A stretch of DNA of 64,000 nucleotides from Micromonospora rifamycinica (GTDB lineage Bacteria; Actinomycetota; Actinomycetes; Mycobacteriales; Micromonosporaceae). The notes under the pieces were generated by a model, which was not told where the DNA came from, made no database searches, and saw only the letters and a program-made list of their open reading frames with translations. The DNA is taken from the NCBI RefSeq assembly GCF_900090265.1, contig NZ_LT607752.1, forward strand, positions 2,480,001 through 2,544,000, given 5' to 3'. Positions 1 to 9,859 of this stretch are shown in pieces. Both the position numbers and the translations under genes were made by a program. Position 1 is the first letter of the stretch. Each line of letters begins with the position of its first letter.

Positions 1-6
1 GAGTCG

Positions 7-20
7 CGGGAGCGCTCCCA
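7..20. promoter_or_regulatory. CebR-type operator at window edge
   Basis: The sequence CGGGAGCGCTCCCA contains the perfect 12-bp palindrome GGGAGCGCTCCC. It matches 13 of 14 positions of the CebR box TGGGAGCGCTCCCA known from Streptomyces. A CebR-like repressor is encoded 5.3 kb away and two related boxes precede cebE. The controlled gene most likely lies left of the window and reads leftward, since the first rightward gene starts 213 bp away with its own -10 box. The match is seen directly; function is inferred. Confidence 0.7.
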
Positions 21-232
21 TGGACGTGCGCCAATGTAATCACTGTGTCACGGGTTTGTGAAGGGGCCGGGCACGACGAAACCCGGCGGACGCTCGGGCC
101 ACCGCGACCCGGTCCCGCACCCGGAGCGCCCGTCGCACCCGGTCACCGGGCGGGTCACCCGGACCAACCCGGGTCGGTCCGGCACCCCCGGTCGTCCGGC
201 CACCGCGCGGTCACGCGGACTAACCTGGGTCG

Positions 233-637
233 ATGTCGATGATCGAACAGGTGTCGTTGGGGGTGGCCGACGACCGCCGCGCCGGCCGGTTCTGGGCCGC
301 CGCGCTGGGCTACGTCCGTCGTCCACCCCGCTACCCGGGAGACGAGTGGATCGTGGTGGAGCCACCGCCCGGCACCGCCGGGGTGGCGCTCGCCATGGAC
401 GTCAGCGAGAGTCCGGTGTCCGAGTTCCCCCGCACCCACCTCGACCTGGATGCGGGTGACCGGGACCTCGACGAGGAGGTCGACCGGCTGATCGGCCTGG
501 GTGCCGGTCGGGTCGACTGGCCGTACTACCCGGCCGAACCGGAGCCCGGCCAGCTGCCGTACGTCGTCCTCACCGACACCGAGGGGAACCGGTTCTGCGT
601 CTCCGGGCACCGCCGGGCGGGCACCCTCTTCGGCTGA
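233..637 (+). CDS. VOC (glyoxalase-like) family protein
   Basis: A 134-residue single-domain protein of the vicinal oxygen chelate (glyoxalase/bleomycin-resistance) superfamily. The N-terminus (IEQVSLGVADDRRAGRFWAAALGY) and the C-terminal VVLTDTEGNRFCV strand are typical of the actinobacterial Glyoxalase_6-like group. Members may bind a metal or small ligand or act as enzymes or self-resistance proteins; the substrate cannot be read from sequence. A -10 element TAACCT (221-226) ends six bases before the ATG and there is no Shine-Dalgarno, so the mRNA is probably leaderless. A second VOC protein lies at 57593-57979. The gene is monocistronic and convergent with the next gene across a hairpin. 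Confidence 0.85.
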   Translation: MSMIEQVSLGVADDRRAGRFWAAALGYVRRPPRYPGDEWIVVEPPPGTAGVALAMDVSESPVSEFPRTHLDLDAGDRDLDEEVDRLIGLGAGRVDWPYYPAEPEPGQLPYVVLTDTEGNRFCVSGHRRAGTLFG

Positions 638-762
638 TCACCGCCCCGACCCGGCACACCGGCCACCCGCCGGGCCGCTGGCCGAGCCGGCACGCCGGTC
701 ACTCGCCGAGGCAACCCGCCGGCCCGGCCCGCCGGCCACTCGCCGGGGTGGCCCCGCACATG

Positions 763-791
763 GGCAGGGCCCCCGCACCGGGGGCCCTGCC
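763..791. terminator. Bidirectional intrinsic terminator
   Basis: A 12-bp perfect GC-rich stem (763-774 with 780-791) has a 5-nt loop. It lies between the convergent VOC gene and the ACT-GNAT gene. There is no U-tract, as is common in actinobacteria. Confidence 0.6.
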
Positions 792-884
792 TGTGCACCG
801 TCCTCCGCATCGGAGTTCGGCCGTGCACCGGATGGAATGCCCCCGCCCGGTGCCGTACGGGTCGTCTTCAGATCTCGGCGGAGG

Positions 885-2009
885 TCAGCGCACCCCACCG
901 CCGGGGTCGGTCCGCCGGGGGCCGCCCACCGTCGCACCGGCCCGTGGGGACGCGTCGGCGACCGGACCCTTGTCGGCGCGGGCGACCAGGGGAACGGTCA
1001 CGGTGAGCAGCGTGCCGTCCCGCTCGACCGGCGCGGGCCGACCCAGCCGGGCCACCGTCCGGACCATCGGCGTGTTGTCCGCCTGGGTGTGCAGGACCAG
1101 CGCCGCGTACCCGGCCCGCTCGGCGTGGGCCAACAGCCGGCGCAGCAGCGCGGTGCCCAGGCCACGCCGTTGCCAGTCGTCCCGGACCAGCAGCGCCACC
1201 TCCGCCTCGTCACCCTCGGCGAGCAGGTTGGCCAGCGCGACGACCGACTCCGCCGCCCCGCCGGAGCCGGTCGTCGTGGCCACCAGGGTCAGCCCCCGGG
1301 TCGGTGCGAGCAGCCGGCGCAGCCGGCTCGGCGAGGGCAGCGCCGCCCCGCTCAGGTACCGCCGTTGCCGGCTGTGCGCCGAGCAGCCCTCGTGCAGCTC
1401 CACCACGCCGGCCAGATCGTCGGCGGTCGCCGGCCGGATGGCCAGCTCCGCCCCGTCGGGCAGCACCAGGGTCACCCGGTCGGCCTCCCGCCGGGTCACC
1501 GCCGCCGCCAGCTCCACCAGCGCCTGCGCCCGGGCGTACTCCGCCGGGGTGAAGCTCGGTGCCTGCCGGCGCAGCTCGTACGAGCCACCGGCCGGGTCGG
1601 TCAGCAGCATGGTCGTGGTGCCGACCGCGTCGTGCGCGACGGCGGGCGTCGGCCGCCAGGTCACCTCGTCCAGCCCGAGCGTGGTGCGGAGCACCTCCCC
1701 GGCCTGCTCCGGATCCCGCACCAGCCGGGTGGCCAGCCCGAGCGCCCGGGTCGGCTGGTCGACCAGGCCGCGCGCCTCGCTGCGCGCCACCCAGCAGTCC
1801 CGGCCCCGACCCCGCTCGACGGCGGCGACCAGATCCGCCTCGCCGAGCGCGTCCGGCGCGTCGACGAGGAAGTCGTCCACCGCGCCGACCTCGGTGGTGT
1901 GCACCTGCACGGTGAGGATGTTGACCCCCCGCAACGCGAGGCTGGCCGTGAGGACCGACAGGTAACCCGGCCGGTCGTCCACGGTCGCCCGGATCCGCCA
2001 CAGCGCCAT
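885..2009 (-). CDS. ACT domain-GNAT acetyltransferase fusion
   Basis: A 374-residue protein. Residues about 1-75 (LWRIRATVDDRPGYLSVLTASLALRGVNILTVQVHTTE) form an ACT-like amino-acid-binding domain. The C-terminal half (about 195-345) is a GNAT fold with RPATADDLAGVVELH and an acetyl-CoA loop region DDWQRRGLGTALLRRLL. A plausible role is allosterically regulated N-acetylation; the acceptor is unknown. The ATG at 2009 is preferred over the GTG at 2015, because GGGAG lies five bases before the ATG but abuts the GTG. It follows another ACT protein on the same strand with a 90-bp gap, suggesting one transcription unit. About 30 Gly/Pro/Arg-rich residues at the C-terminus look disordered. Confidence 0.8.
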   Translation of the reverse strand: MALWRIRATVDDRPGYLSVLTASLALRGVNILTVQVHTTEVGAVDDFLVDAPDALGEADLVAAVERGRGRDCWVARSEARGLVDQPTRALGLATRLVRDPEQAGEVLRTTLGLDEVTWRPTPAVAHDAVGTTTMLLTDPAGGSYELRRQAPSFTPAEYARAQALVELAAAVTRREADRVTLVLPDGAELAIRPATADDLAGVVELHEGCSAHSRQRRYLSGAALPSPSRLRRLLAPTRGLTLVATTTGSGGAAESVVALANLLAEGDEAEVALLVRDDWQRRGLGTALLRRLLAHAERAGYAALVLHTQADNTPMVRTVARLGRPAPVERDGTLLTVTVPLVARADKGPVADASPRAGATVGGPRRTDPGGGVR

Positions 2010-2099
2010 GTCCACTCCCTTCCCTACCGGTGAACCCTGCCCGGCGCCTGTTGCCGTGGCGTTGCCCGGCGGTGTCGCACCGGGAACCGTTCGCCCAGG

Positions 2100-2801
2100 T
2101 CAGGTGACGGTGGTCACCGAACGCGGGCCGACCAGGTCGAGCCGGTCGCCGAGGATCACCGCGCTGGCCCGGACCAGCTGGGCGAGCCGGTCCACCTCGG
2201 TGGCGTGGAACCCGGCGGCGGTCAGCGGCTCGGTGTGGTCCCGGGCGACCACCAGCACCAGCCCGGCCCGGCCGAACGGCGCGATCGCGTAGTGCGTGCC
2301 GTCGGCCATGGTCAGGGTGCGGGCCCGCAGCGGGGTCACCTCGGGCAGCCGGGGCGGCTCGGGGGCACGCCAGCTGGCGTGCCCGACGGTCGCCGTCCCG
2401 CCGCCGGCCCGCGAGGCCCAGTCCACCGGTACCACGGCGGCCACCGCCCAGTCCGCGGCGAGCAGCCCGGGAACCGCGTCGACCAGGGTGGCCACCCCGT
2501 CGGTGGGGTTCGCCGCCACCTGGGCGAGCAGCTCGGCGTCCTGGCCCGTGGTGGTCGGGGCGCCGATCGCCCGCCAGACCCCGTCGACGCGCACCCCGGG
2601 GATGGCGGCGAGCCCGGCGAGCAGGCCCTCCACCCGGGCGGCACCCGGCCACACCACGGTGAAGTCGTCGACCGCCCGGCCACCGAGCCGTTCCAGCACC
2701 ACGACCTGGACGATGTCGGCACCGGAGACGCCGAGCGTGCGGGCCACCTGGCCGAGTGTCCCGGGTCGGTCCGGCAGGGTCACCCGAACTCTCAGCAACA
2801 T
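2100..2801 (-). CDS. ACT domain-containing protein
   Basis: A 233-residue protein. It opens with an ACT domain (LLRVRVTLPDRPGTLGQVARTLGVSGADIVQVVVLE). A region of about 150 residues follows, ending in a possible GAF-like segment (HYAIAPFGRAGLVLVVARDH and RLAQLVRASAVI), which I assign only tentatively. A ligand-sensing or regulatory role is likely, since no catalytic motif is visible. The start is the ATG at 2801, with GGAGGGACAG just upstream; the longer open frame is Pro/Gln-rich and runs into the divergent promoter region. It is probably co-transcribed with the downstream ACT-GNAT gene, and divergent from the phosphotransferase across about 146 bp. Confidence 0.75.
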   Translation of the reverse strand: MLLRVRVTLPDRPGTLGQVARTLGVSGADIVQVVVLERLGGRAVDDFTVVWPGAARVEGLLAGLAAIPGVRVDGVWRAIGAPTTTGQDAELLAQVAANPTDGVATLVDAVPGLLAADWAVAAVVPVDWASRAGGGTATVGHASWRAPEPPRLPEVTPLRARTLTMADGTHYAIAPFGRAGLVLVVARDHTEPLTAAGFHATEVDRLAQLVRASAVILGDRLDLVGPRSVTTVT

Positions 2802-2947
2802 GTCTGTCCCTCCGCTCGGCGGACCGGCCGCACACGGCCGGCAGGCTGGTTCCCAGCCTGCCGGTTGACCATTTCGCCCCTGTTGCCGCGGCATGTCCCG
2901 GGCGGAAAATCGCTGACCTTGACAACCCGGCTGAGCTGCCATCAACT

Positions 2948-4033
2948 ATGCGGATGACCGAGCCGGCCGACGCTTCCCCCGGCGGCACGGCGCCGGCCGG
3001 GTCGCCGCCGGGGCTCGACCTCGACCGGCTCGCCGGCTGGCTGGCCGTCCACCGGCCGGAGCTGGCCGACGGGCCGCTGCGGGCCAGCCTGGTCACCGGC
3101 GGCAAGTCCAACCTGACCTACCTGCTGAGCTGCGGTGCGCGGGAGGTGGTGCTGCGTCGCCCGCCGCTGGGGCACGTGCTGGCCACCGCGCACGACATGG
3201 CCCGCGAGCACCGGGTGATCTCCGCGCTCGCGCCGACCGCCGTGCCGGTGCCCGAGGCGCTGCTGCTCTGCGCCGACCCGGCGGTGATCGGGGCACCGTT
3301 CTACCTGATGCAGCGGGTGCCGGGCGAGGTGCTGCGCAGCCGGGCGCAGACCGACCCGCTCACCGACGCGCAACGCCGCGACCTGGCCTGGGCGATGATG
3401 GACACCCTCGCCGCGCTGCACACCGTCGACCCGGCCGGGGTGGGGCTGGCCGACTTCGGCCGCCCCGAGGGCTACCTCGGCCGGCAGGTGCGACGCTGGG
3501 CCGGCCAGCTCGACCGGTCCCGCAGCCGGGAGCTGCCCGGGGTGGACGAGCTGCGCGACGCGCTGGCCGCCTCGGTGCCCGACGGGGTGAACGCCGGCCG
3601 GATCGTGCACGGCGACTTCCGGCTGGACAACCTGCTCACCACCGCCGACCCGGTGTCGGTCCGGGCGGTGCTGGACTGGGAGATGGCCACCCTCGGCGAC
3701 CCCCTGGCCGACCTGGGGCTCCTGCTGACCTACTGGGACGTGCTCGGCGACAGCGACCTGGCCGAGGGCAACCCGGTCGCCGACGGGCTCGGCCCCCGAG
3801 CGGGTTTCCCCACCGGCCGCGAGCTGATCGACCGGTACGCCGGGCGCAGCGACGTCGACGTGGGGCCGCTGCACTGGCACCTGGCCCTCGGCTGTTTCAA
3901 GCTCGCGGTGATCTGCGAGGGCATCCACTACCGGCACACCCTCGGGCAGACCCTCGGCGGTGGGTTCGACCGGATCGGCGACATGGTGCCGCCGCTGGTC
4001 GCACACGGTCTGCGCGCGATCGGGGAGCACTGA
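2948..4033 (+). CDS. Aminoglycoside-phosphotransferase-fold kinase (ACAD-associated)
   Basis: A 361-residue APH-fold phosphotransferase. Visible motifs are [10 protein letters not shown] (51-60), the catalytic loop HGDFRLDN (221-228) and the metal-binding DWE (243-245). Close relatives sit beside acyl-CoA dehydrogenases, and in animals the two activities are fused in ACAD10/ACAD11, where the kinase phosphorylates 4-hydroxyacyl-CoA. Here the stop overlaps the dehydrogenase ATG by one base, so the two are translationally coupled. The role inferred from this is hydroxy-acyl-CoA catabolism rather than antibiotic resistance. An ATG six bases further in (2954) is an alternative start. Confidence 0.88.
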   Translation: MRMTEPADASPGGTAPAGSPPGLDLDRLAGWLAVHRPELADGPLRASLVTGGKSNLTYLLSCGAREVVLRRPPLGHVLATAHDMAREHRVISALAPTAVPVPEALLLCADPAVIGAPFYLMQRVPGEVLRSRAQTDPLTDAQRRDLAWAMMDTLAALHTVDPAGVGLADFGRPEGYLGRQVRRWAGQLDRSRSRELPGVDELRDALAASVPDGVNAGRIVHGDFRLDNLLTTADPVSVRAVLDWEMATLGDPLADLGLLLTYWDVLGDSDLAEGNPVADGLGPRAGFPTGRELIDRYAGRSDVDVGPLHWHLALGCFKLAVICEGIHYRHTLGQTLGGGFDRIGDMVPPLVAHGLRAIGEH

Positions 4034-5244
4034 TGGACTTCGGGTACGACGCACGCACCGTCGAGCTGCGCGAGCGGCTCGGCGCGTTCCTCGACGAGTG
4101 CGTCCTGCCGGCCGAGCCGGTCCACGCCGAGCAGGTCGCCGCGGCGGGTGACCCGTGGGCGCGCTCCCCGGTGCTCGACGGGTTGAAGGCCGAGGCCCGT
4201 CGGCGCGGCCTGTGGAACCTCTTCCTGCCCGACCCGCGCTACGGCGCCGGGCTGACCAACCTCCAGTACGCCCCGCTCGCCGAGCTGACCGGGCGCAGCC
4301 CGCACCTGGCCCCCGAGGCGGTCAACTGCGCCGCCCCGGACACCGGCAACATGGAGCTGCTGGCCGAGTTCGGCACCGAAGCGCAGCGCGAGCGGTGGCT
4401 CACCCCCCTGCTGGCGGGCGAGATCCGCTCCGCGTTCTGCATGACCGAACCGGAGGTCGCCTCGTCCGACGCCACCAACATCGCCACCCGGATCGTCCGC
4501 GACGGCGACGACTACGTGGTCGACGGACGCAAGTGGTGGTCGTCCGGGGCGATGGACCCGCGCTGCGAGATCTTCATCGTGATGGGCAAGACCGATCCGA
4601 CCGCCGAGCGGCACCGCCAGCAGAGCATGCTGCTGGTGCCCCGGGACACCCCCGGGGTGCACGTCCGCCGGGGGATGACCGTCTTCGGCTACTCCGACGC
4701 CCCGCACGGTGGCCACGCCGAGATCGACTTCACCGGCGTCCGGGTGCCGGCCGAGAACCTGATCGGCGTCGAGGGGGCCGGGTTCGCCATCGCCCAGGCC
4801 CGGCTCGGGCCGGGCCGGATCCACCACTGCATGCGGCTGGTCGGGATGGCCGAGCGGGCGCTGGAACTGCTCTGCCGGCGGGCCAACCAGCGGGTCGCGT
4901 TCGGCCGGCCGCTGGCCGAGCAGGGTGTGGTCCGGGAGTGGATCGCCGAGTCCCGGGTGCGGATCGAGCAGGCCCGGTTGCTGGTGCTCAAGACCGCCTG
5001 GCTGATGGACACGGTCGGCAACAAGGGCGCGCACACCGAGATCCAGGCCATCAAGATCGCCACGCCGGCGATGGCCGAGTGGGTGATCGACAAGGCGATC
5101 CAGGGGTACGGCGGCGCGGGGGTCAGCCAGGACACCCCGCTCGCCGGGCTCTGGGCCCAGGCCCGCACCCTGCGGCTCGCCGACGGCCCCGACGAGGTGC
5201 ACCGGTCGTCCCTGGCCAAGCGGGAACTGCGTCGCTGGTCCTGA
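4033..5244 (+). CDS. Acyl-CoA dehydrogenase family protein
   Basis: A 403-residue FAD-dependent acyl-CoA dehydrogenase (ACAD11-like subgroup). The flavin/substrate-binding motifs [20 protein letters not shown] and [19 protein letters not shown] are clear. The C-terminal helical domain carries [20 protein letters not shown] and [16 protein letters not shown], ending [18 protein letters not shown]. It should catalyse alpha,beta-dehydrogenation of an acyl-CoA, or remove the phosphate from a 4-phosphoacyl-CoA made by the overlapping upstream kinase. Length is normal and motifs are intact. It converges on the LacI gene across 109 bp. Confidence 0.93.
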   Translation: MDFGYDARTVELRERLGAFLDECVLPAEPVHAEQVAAAGDPWARSPVLDGLKAEARRRGLWNLFLPDPRYGAGLTNLQYAPLAELTGRSPHLAPEAVNCAAPDTGNMELLAEFGTEAQRERWLTPLLAGEIRSAFCMTEPEVASSDATNIATRIVRDGDDYVVDGRKWWSSGAMDPRCEIFIVMGKTDPTAERHRQQSMLLVPRDTPGVHVRRGMTVFGYSDAPHGGHAEIDFTGVRVPAENLIGVEGAGFAIAQARLGPGRIHHCMRLVGMAERALELLCRRANQRVAFGRPLAEQGVVREWIAESRVRIEQARLLVLKTAWLMDTVGNKGAHTEIQAIKIATPAMAEWVIDKAIQGYGGAGVSQDTPLAGLWAQARTLRLADGPDEVHRSSLAKRELRRWS

Positions 5245-5353
5245 CCCGGCTACCCCGGCCGGTGCGCCGGCCTACCTGTCGGCGCGGTCGGAGCCTGCGG
5301 GCGGAGACGGCGGCGGGTGGGGCGAGCGCGCCCGCCGGAGCTGTCGAAGCGCT

Positions 5354-6400
5354 TCAGGTGGAGGCACGCTGAATCAGCTCGGTGTCCAGCAGCAGGTGCG
5401 GGGTGGGCACGTCGTCGCCCCGGATCCGGGCCACCAGCAGCCGGGCCATCTGCCGGCCCATCTCCTCCACCGGCTGGAAGACCGTGGTCAGCGGCGGATC
5501 GGCCTGCTGGGCGACCGGGGAGTCGTCGAACCCGATGATCGCCACGTCCTCGGGCACCCGGCGGCCCGCCTCGCGCAGCGTGCGCAGCGCGCCGAACGCC
5601 ATCAGGTCGGAGGCGACGAAGACGGCGTCCAGCTCGGGGCAGGCGTCCAGCAGCCGCCTCATGCAGGCCGCGCCGCTGCCCTCGCTGAAGTCCCCGTACG
5701 CGATCATGCGGGGGTCGAGCCCGCCGATGGTGGCCTCCACGGCCTCCCGGTAGCCGACCAGCCGGGCCAGGCCGACGCCCATGTCCTGGGTGCCGGCGAT
5801 GGTGGCGATCCGCCGCCGGCCCCGCCGGGCCAGGTGCTCGACGGCCTTGCGGGCGCCACCGACGTTGTCGACGTCGACGAACCAGGACGGCCGGGCGCCG
5901 GGGCGCAGCATCCGGGCCGGTCGACCGCCCAGCACGGTGGGCAGGTCGCGCTCCTCCAGCAGGGTCGGCAGCGGGTCGGAGTCGTGCAGCGAGAGCAGCA
6001 GGACCCCGTCGACGTGCTGGTTGGTCAGGTGGTTCTCGACCCGTTCCCGTTCGATCGGGGACTGCACCATGGCGAGCCAGAGTTGCAGCGGCGTCTCCAG
6101 CAGCCCGGAGCTGACGCCCCGGACGATGCCGGCGAAGAACGGCTCGGTGAAGACCCGCTCCCCCGACTCGGAGACCACCAGGGCCACCGAGTCGGTCCGC
6201 TGGGTCACCAGGGCGCGTGCCGCCCGGTTCGGGACGTACCCCAGCTCGGCGATGGCCTGTTGGACGGCGGCCCGCGCCTCCGGACTGACCTGGGGTGAGC
6301 CGTTGACCACCCGGGAGACCGTGCCCCGCCCGACACCCGCGCGAGCGGCGACCGCGTCGAGGGTCGGGCGCCCGAGTGACCGGGTGCGTTGCGTTGTCAT
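5354..6400 (-). CDS. cebR: LacI-family repressor of cellobiose genes (CebR-like)
   Basis: A 348-residue LacI/GalR regulator. The N-terminal helix-turn-helix and hinge (RPTLDAVAARAGVGRGTVSRVVNG, then YVPNRAARALVTQRT) precede a periplasmic-binding-protein-like sensor ending LLLDTELIQRAST. In Streptomyces, CebR represses cellobiose uptake and cellulase genes until cellobiose or cellotriose binds. Here the gene adjoins bglC-cebGFE on the same strand, and CebR-type boxes occur at 7-20, 11279-11292 and 11332-11345. The start is an ATG behind GGAGGAGCAGACG. A small palindrome GAAGCGCTTC (5346-5355) overlaps the stop codon and is of unclear meaning. Confidence 0.9.
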   Translation of the reverse strand: MTTQRTRSLGRPTLDAVAARAGVGRGTVSRVVNGSPQVSPEARAAVQQAIAELGYVPNRAARALVTQRTDSVALVVSESGERVFTEPFFAGIVRGVSSGLLETPLQLWLAMVQSPIERERVENHLTNQHVDGVLLLSLHDSDPLPTLLEERDLPTVLGGRPARMLRPGARPSWFVDVDNVGGARKAVEHLARRGRRRIATIAGTQDMGVGLARLVGYREAVEATIGGLDPRMIAYGDFSEGSGAACMRRLLDACPELDAVFVASDLMAFGALRTLREAGRRVPEDVAIIGFDDSPVAQQADPPLTTVFQPVEEMGRQMARLLVARIRGDDVPTPHLLLDTELIQRAST

Positions 6401-6492
6401 CGTCTGCTCCTCCGACGTCGGACGGTCCCCGCCGGCCGCCCCCGGGGGCGGGCGGCACGGCGGGGCCGTCCGGAATACTGGCTGGCCTCTGC

Positions 6493-7922
<1,430 letters not shown>

Positions 7923-7926
<4 letters not shown>

Positions 7927-8765
7927 GACTTGACGGCACCTTCCATGATGCCGCCGATGATCTGGCGGCCGAACAGGATGAACACGATCACCAGCGGCAC
8001 GGTGCCGATGGCGGTCGCGGCGAACACCTGCGAGTAGTCGGTGTAGTAGGCGTAGGACAGGAACGCCAGCGACACCTGCAGGGTCGGGTTCTCGGGGGTG
8101 AGCACGGCGTACGGCCAGAGGTAGGAGTTCCAGGTCTCCATGAAGGTGAGCAGGCCGAGCACGGCGGCGGCGGGGCGCAGCGCCGGCAGCACGATGTTCC
8201 AGAAGATCCGGAAGGTGCTGGCGCCGTCGACCCGACCGGCCTCGATCAGCTCGTCGGAGATGGCCTGGATGGCGTACTGCCGCATCATGAACACGCCGAA
8301 GGCGCTGACCAGGAAGGGCACGGTCACCGCGAAGAGGGTGTCGTACCAGCCGAGGTCCTGGATCATGCCCCAGAGCGGGATCAGGCCGAGCTGGGTCGGG
8401 ATCATCATGGTCACGATGATCGTCAGCAGCAGGGCGTTACGGCCCCGGAACCGCAGCTTGGCGAAGGCGAACCCGGCCAGCGAACCGGTGATCACCACCG
8501 AGACGGTGACCACCGCGGAGACGATCACCGAGTTGAGCAGACCGGTGAGGAAGTTCGCCGCCGGGTTGTCGAGCACCCGGCCGAAGTTCGCGCCGAACTC
8601 GCCGGCCGGGGTGAACGGCGGCGGCACGTCGTTGATCTGGTCGAGGCTACGGGTGGCGATGACCACCATGTAGTAGAAGGGGTAGACCGAGAAGAGCACC
8701 GCGACGACGAGCGCGATGTAGAGCAGCGGACTGGTGCGCCAGAGGCGCTGGGATGCCTTGTTCAC
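7923..8765 (-). CDS. cebG: Cellobiose ABC transporter permease CebG
   Basis: A 280-residue inner-membrane permease of the MalG type. Six hydrophobic segments are evident (for example [25 protein letters not shown] and [26 protein letters not shown]). The cytoplasmic EAA loop ([27 protein letters not shown]) that docks the ATPase lies in the second half. It pairs with the neighbouring cebF product. No ATPase gene is present; such sugar importers commonly use a shared MsiK-type ATPase encoded elsewhere. The GTG start is preceded by GTGAGGACC, 10 bp after the cebF stop. Confidence 0.92.
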
Positions 8766-8775
8766 GGCGTGGTCC

Positions 8776-9744
8776 TCACTTCACCGAACGGCGGACGAGC
8801 AGGAAGTTCACCAGCGAGACCAGGGCGATCATGACGAACATGGCCCAGGCCACCGCGGCGCCGTAGCCGGCGGAGCTGAGGTTCTCGATGCCGAGTTCGT
8901 ACATGTACATCGCCAGGGTCTGGAACTCGCGCTGGTCGCCACCGATGATGTTGCCGTTGCCGAAGACCAGCGGCTCGGTGAAGAGCTGGAGTCCACCGAT
9001 GGTGGACAGGGTGACCACGAAGACGAAGGTCGGGGTCAGCATCGGCAGGGTGATCCGCCAGAACTGCTTCCACTGGTTGGCGCCGTCGATCGCGGCGGCC
9101 TCGTAGAGGTCCTTCGGGATGGCCTGCATACCGGCCAGCAGGATCAGCGTGTTGTAGCCGGTCCACCGCCAGTTGACCATGGAGGCGATGGCCGTCCAGG
9201 AGCTCCACTTCTGGGCGTCCCAGTCGACCGCGTCGACCCCGACCAGGCTGAGCATCCAGTTGATCAGACCGAAGTCGCGCTGGAAGAGCATCCCGAAGAC
9301 GATCGCCACCGCGGCGACGGAGACCACGTTGGGCATGAAGATGGCCATCCGGAACAGCGTCCGGGCCCGCAGGAAGGTGCGGTTGAGCATGGTGGCCAGG
9401 AAGAGCGCCAGGAGCAGCTGCGGGATCGTCGACAGGATGAAGATGCCGAACGTGTTGATCGTGGCGTTCCAGAAGTACTCGTCGGTGAACAGCCGGGTGT
9501 AGTTGTCGACCCCGATGAAGGTGTGGTCGCCGATGAGGTCCCAGTCGTGCAGCGACATCCAGGCGGTGCGCAGCATCGGGTAGAACCCGAAGATGCCGAA
9601 GACCACGAAGAACGGCGCGATGTAGAGGTAGGGCGAGAGCTTCAGGTCGAGGCGGTTCAGGGTGATCGCCCGGCTGCGCCGCCGGGGAGGTGTGGGGGGT
9701 GGTGCGCTGGGCGACGGCGGCGCCGTCGTGGCCGAGAGGCTCAT
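8776..9744 (-). CDS. cebF: Cellobiose ABC transporter permease CebF
   Basis: A 322-residue MalF-type permease. After a Pro/Arg-rich cytoplasmic N-terminus there are six transmembrane segments (first about 37-55, YLYIAPFFVVFGIFGFYPML). The EAA motif (LYEAAAIDGANQWKQFWRITLPMLTPT) is present. It forms the translocation pore with CebG and receives sugar from CebE. The start is the ATG at 9744, behind GGAAAGGACCC; an upstream continuation of the open frame is low-complexity arginine/serine and runs into cebE. A stem-loop lies between cebE and this gene and may reduce its expression relative to the binding protein. Confidence 0.92.
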   Translation of the reverse strand: MSLSATTAPPSPSAPPPTPPRRRSRAITLNRLDLKLSPYLYIAPFFVVFGIFGFYPMLRTAWMSLHDWDLIGDHTFIGVDNYTRLFTDEYFWNATINTFGIFILSTIPQLLLALFLATMLNRTFLRARTLFRMAIFMPNVVSVAAVAIVFGMLFQRDFGLINWMLSLVGVDAVDWDAQKWSSWTAIASMVNWRWTGYNTLILLAGMQAIPKDLYEAAAIDGANQWKQFWRITLPMLTPTFVFVVTLSTIGGLQLFTEPLVFGNGNIIGGDQREFQTLAMYMYELGIENLSSAGYGAAVAWAMFVMIALVSLVNFLLVRRSVK

Positions 9745-9809
9745 GCGGGGTCCTTTCCCGGCTCCGGCGGGGCCGGTGAGGCGGGCGGTACGCGGAACGG
9801 GACGCCATT

Positions 9810-9840
9810 GGTGGCGCCCGGGACATGCCCGGACGCCACC
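9810..9840 (-). promoter_or_regulatory. Intercistronic stem-loop between cebE and cebF
   Basis: A two-part hairpin has an outer 7-bp stem (9810-9816 with 9834-9840) and an inner CCGGG/CCCGG stem. It lies in the 115-bp gap after cebE. In binding-protein operons such hairpins often stabilise the upstream mRNA and lower permease expression. This role is inferred from position. Confidence 0.45.
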
Positions 9841-9859
9841 GCCGGTGGTGGTGCAGTGA

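Noticed and set aside
45..242. A 65-codon frame before the first VOC gene
   Set aside because: Low-complexity Pro/Arg/Gly sequence overlapping the promoter and start of the VOC gene; no ribosome site.
501..2033. A 510-codon rightward frame over the ACT-GNAT gene
   Set aside because: Arg/Gln/Pro-rich antisense frame with no recognisable domain; the opposite strand has clear ACT and GNAT motifs.
2948..4033. Aminoglycoside resistance gene
   Set aside because: The APH fold is shared with metabolic kinases, and its overlap with an acyl-CoA dehydrogenase points to catabolism.
5346..5355. GAAGCGCTTC at the end of cebR as an operator
   Set aside because: It overlaps the stop codon, is only 10 bp and is not at a promoter. 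It differs from the CebR box at outer positions.
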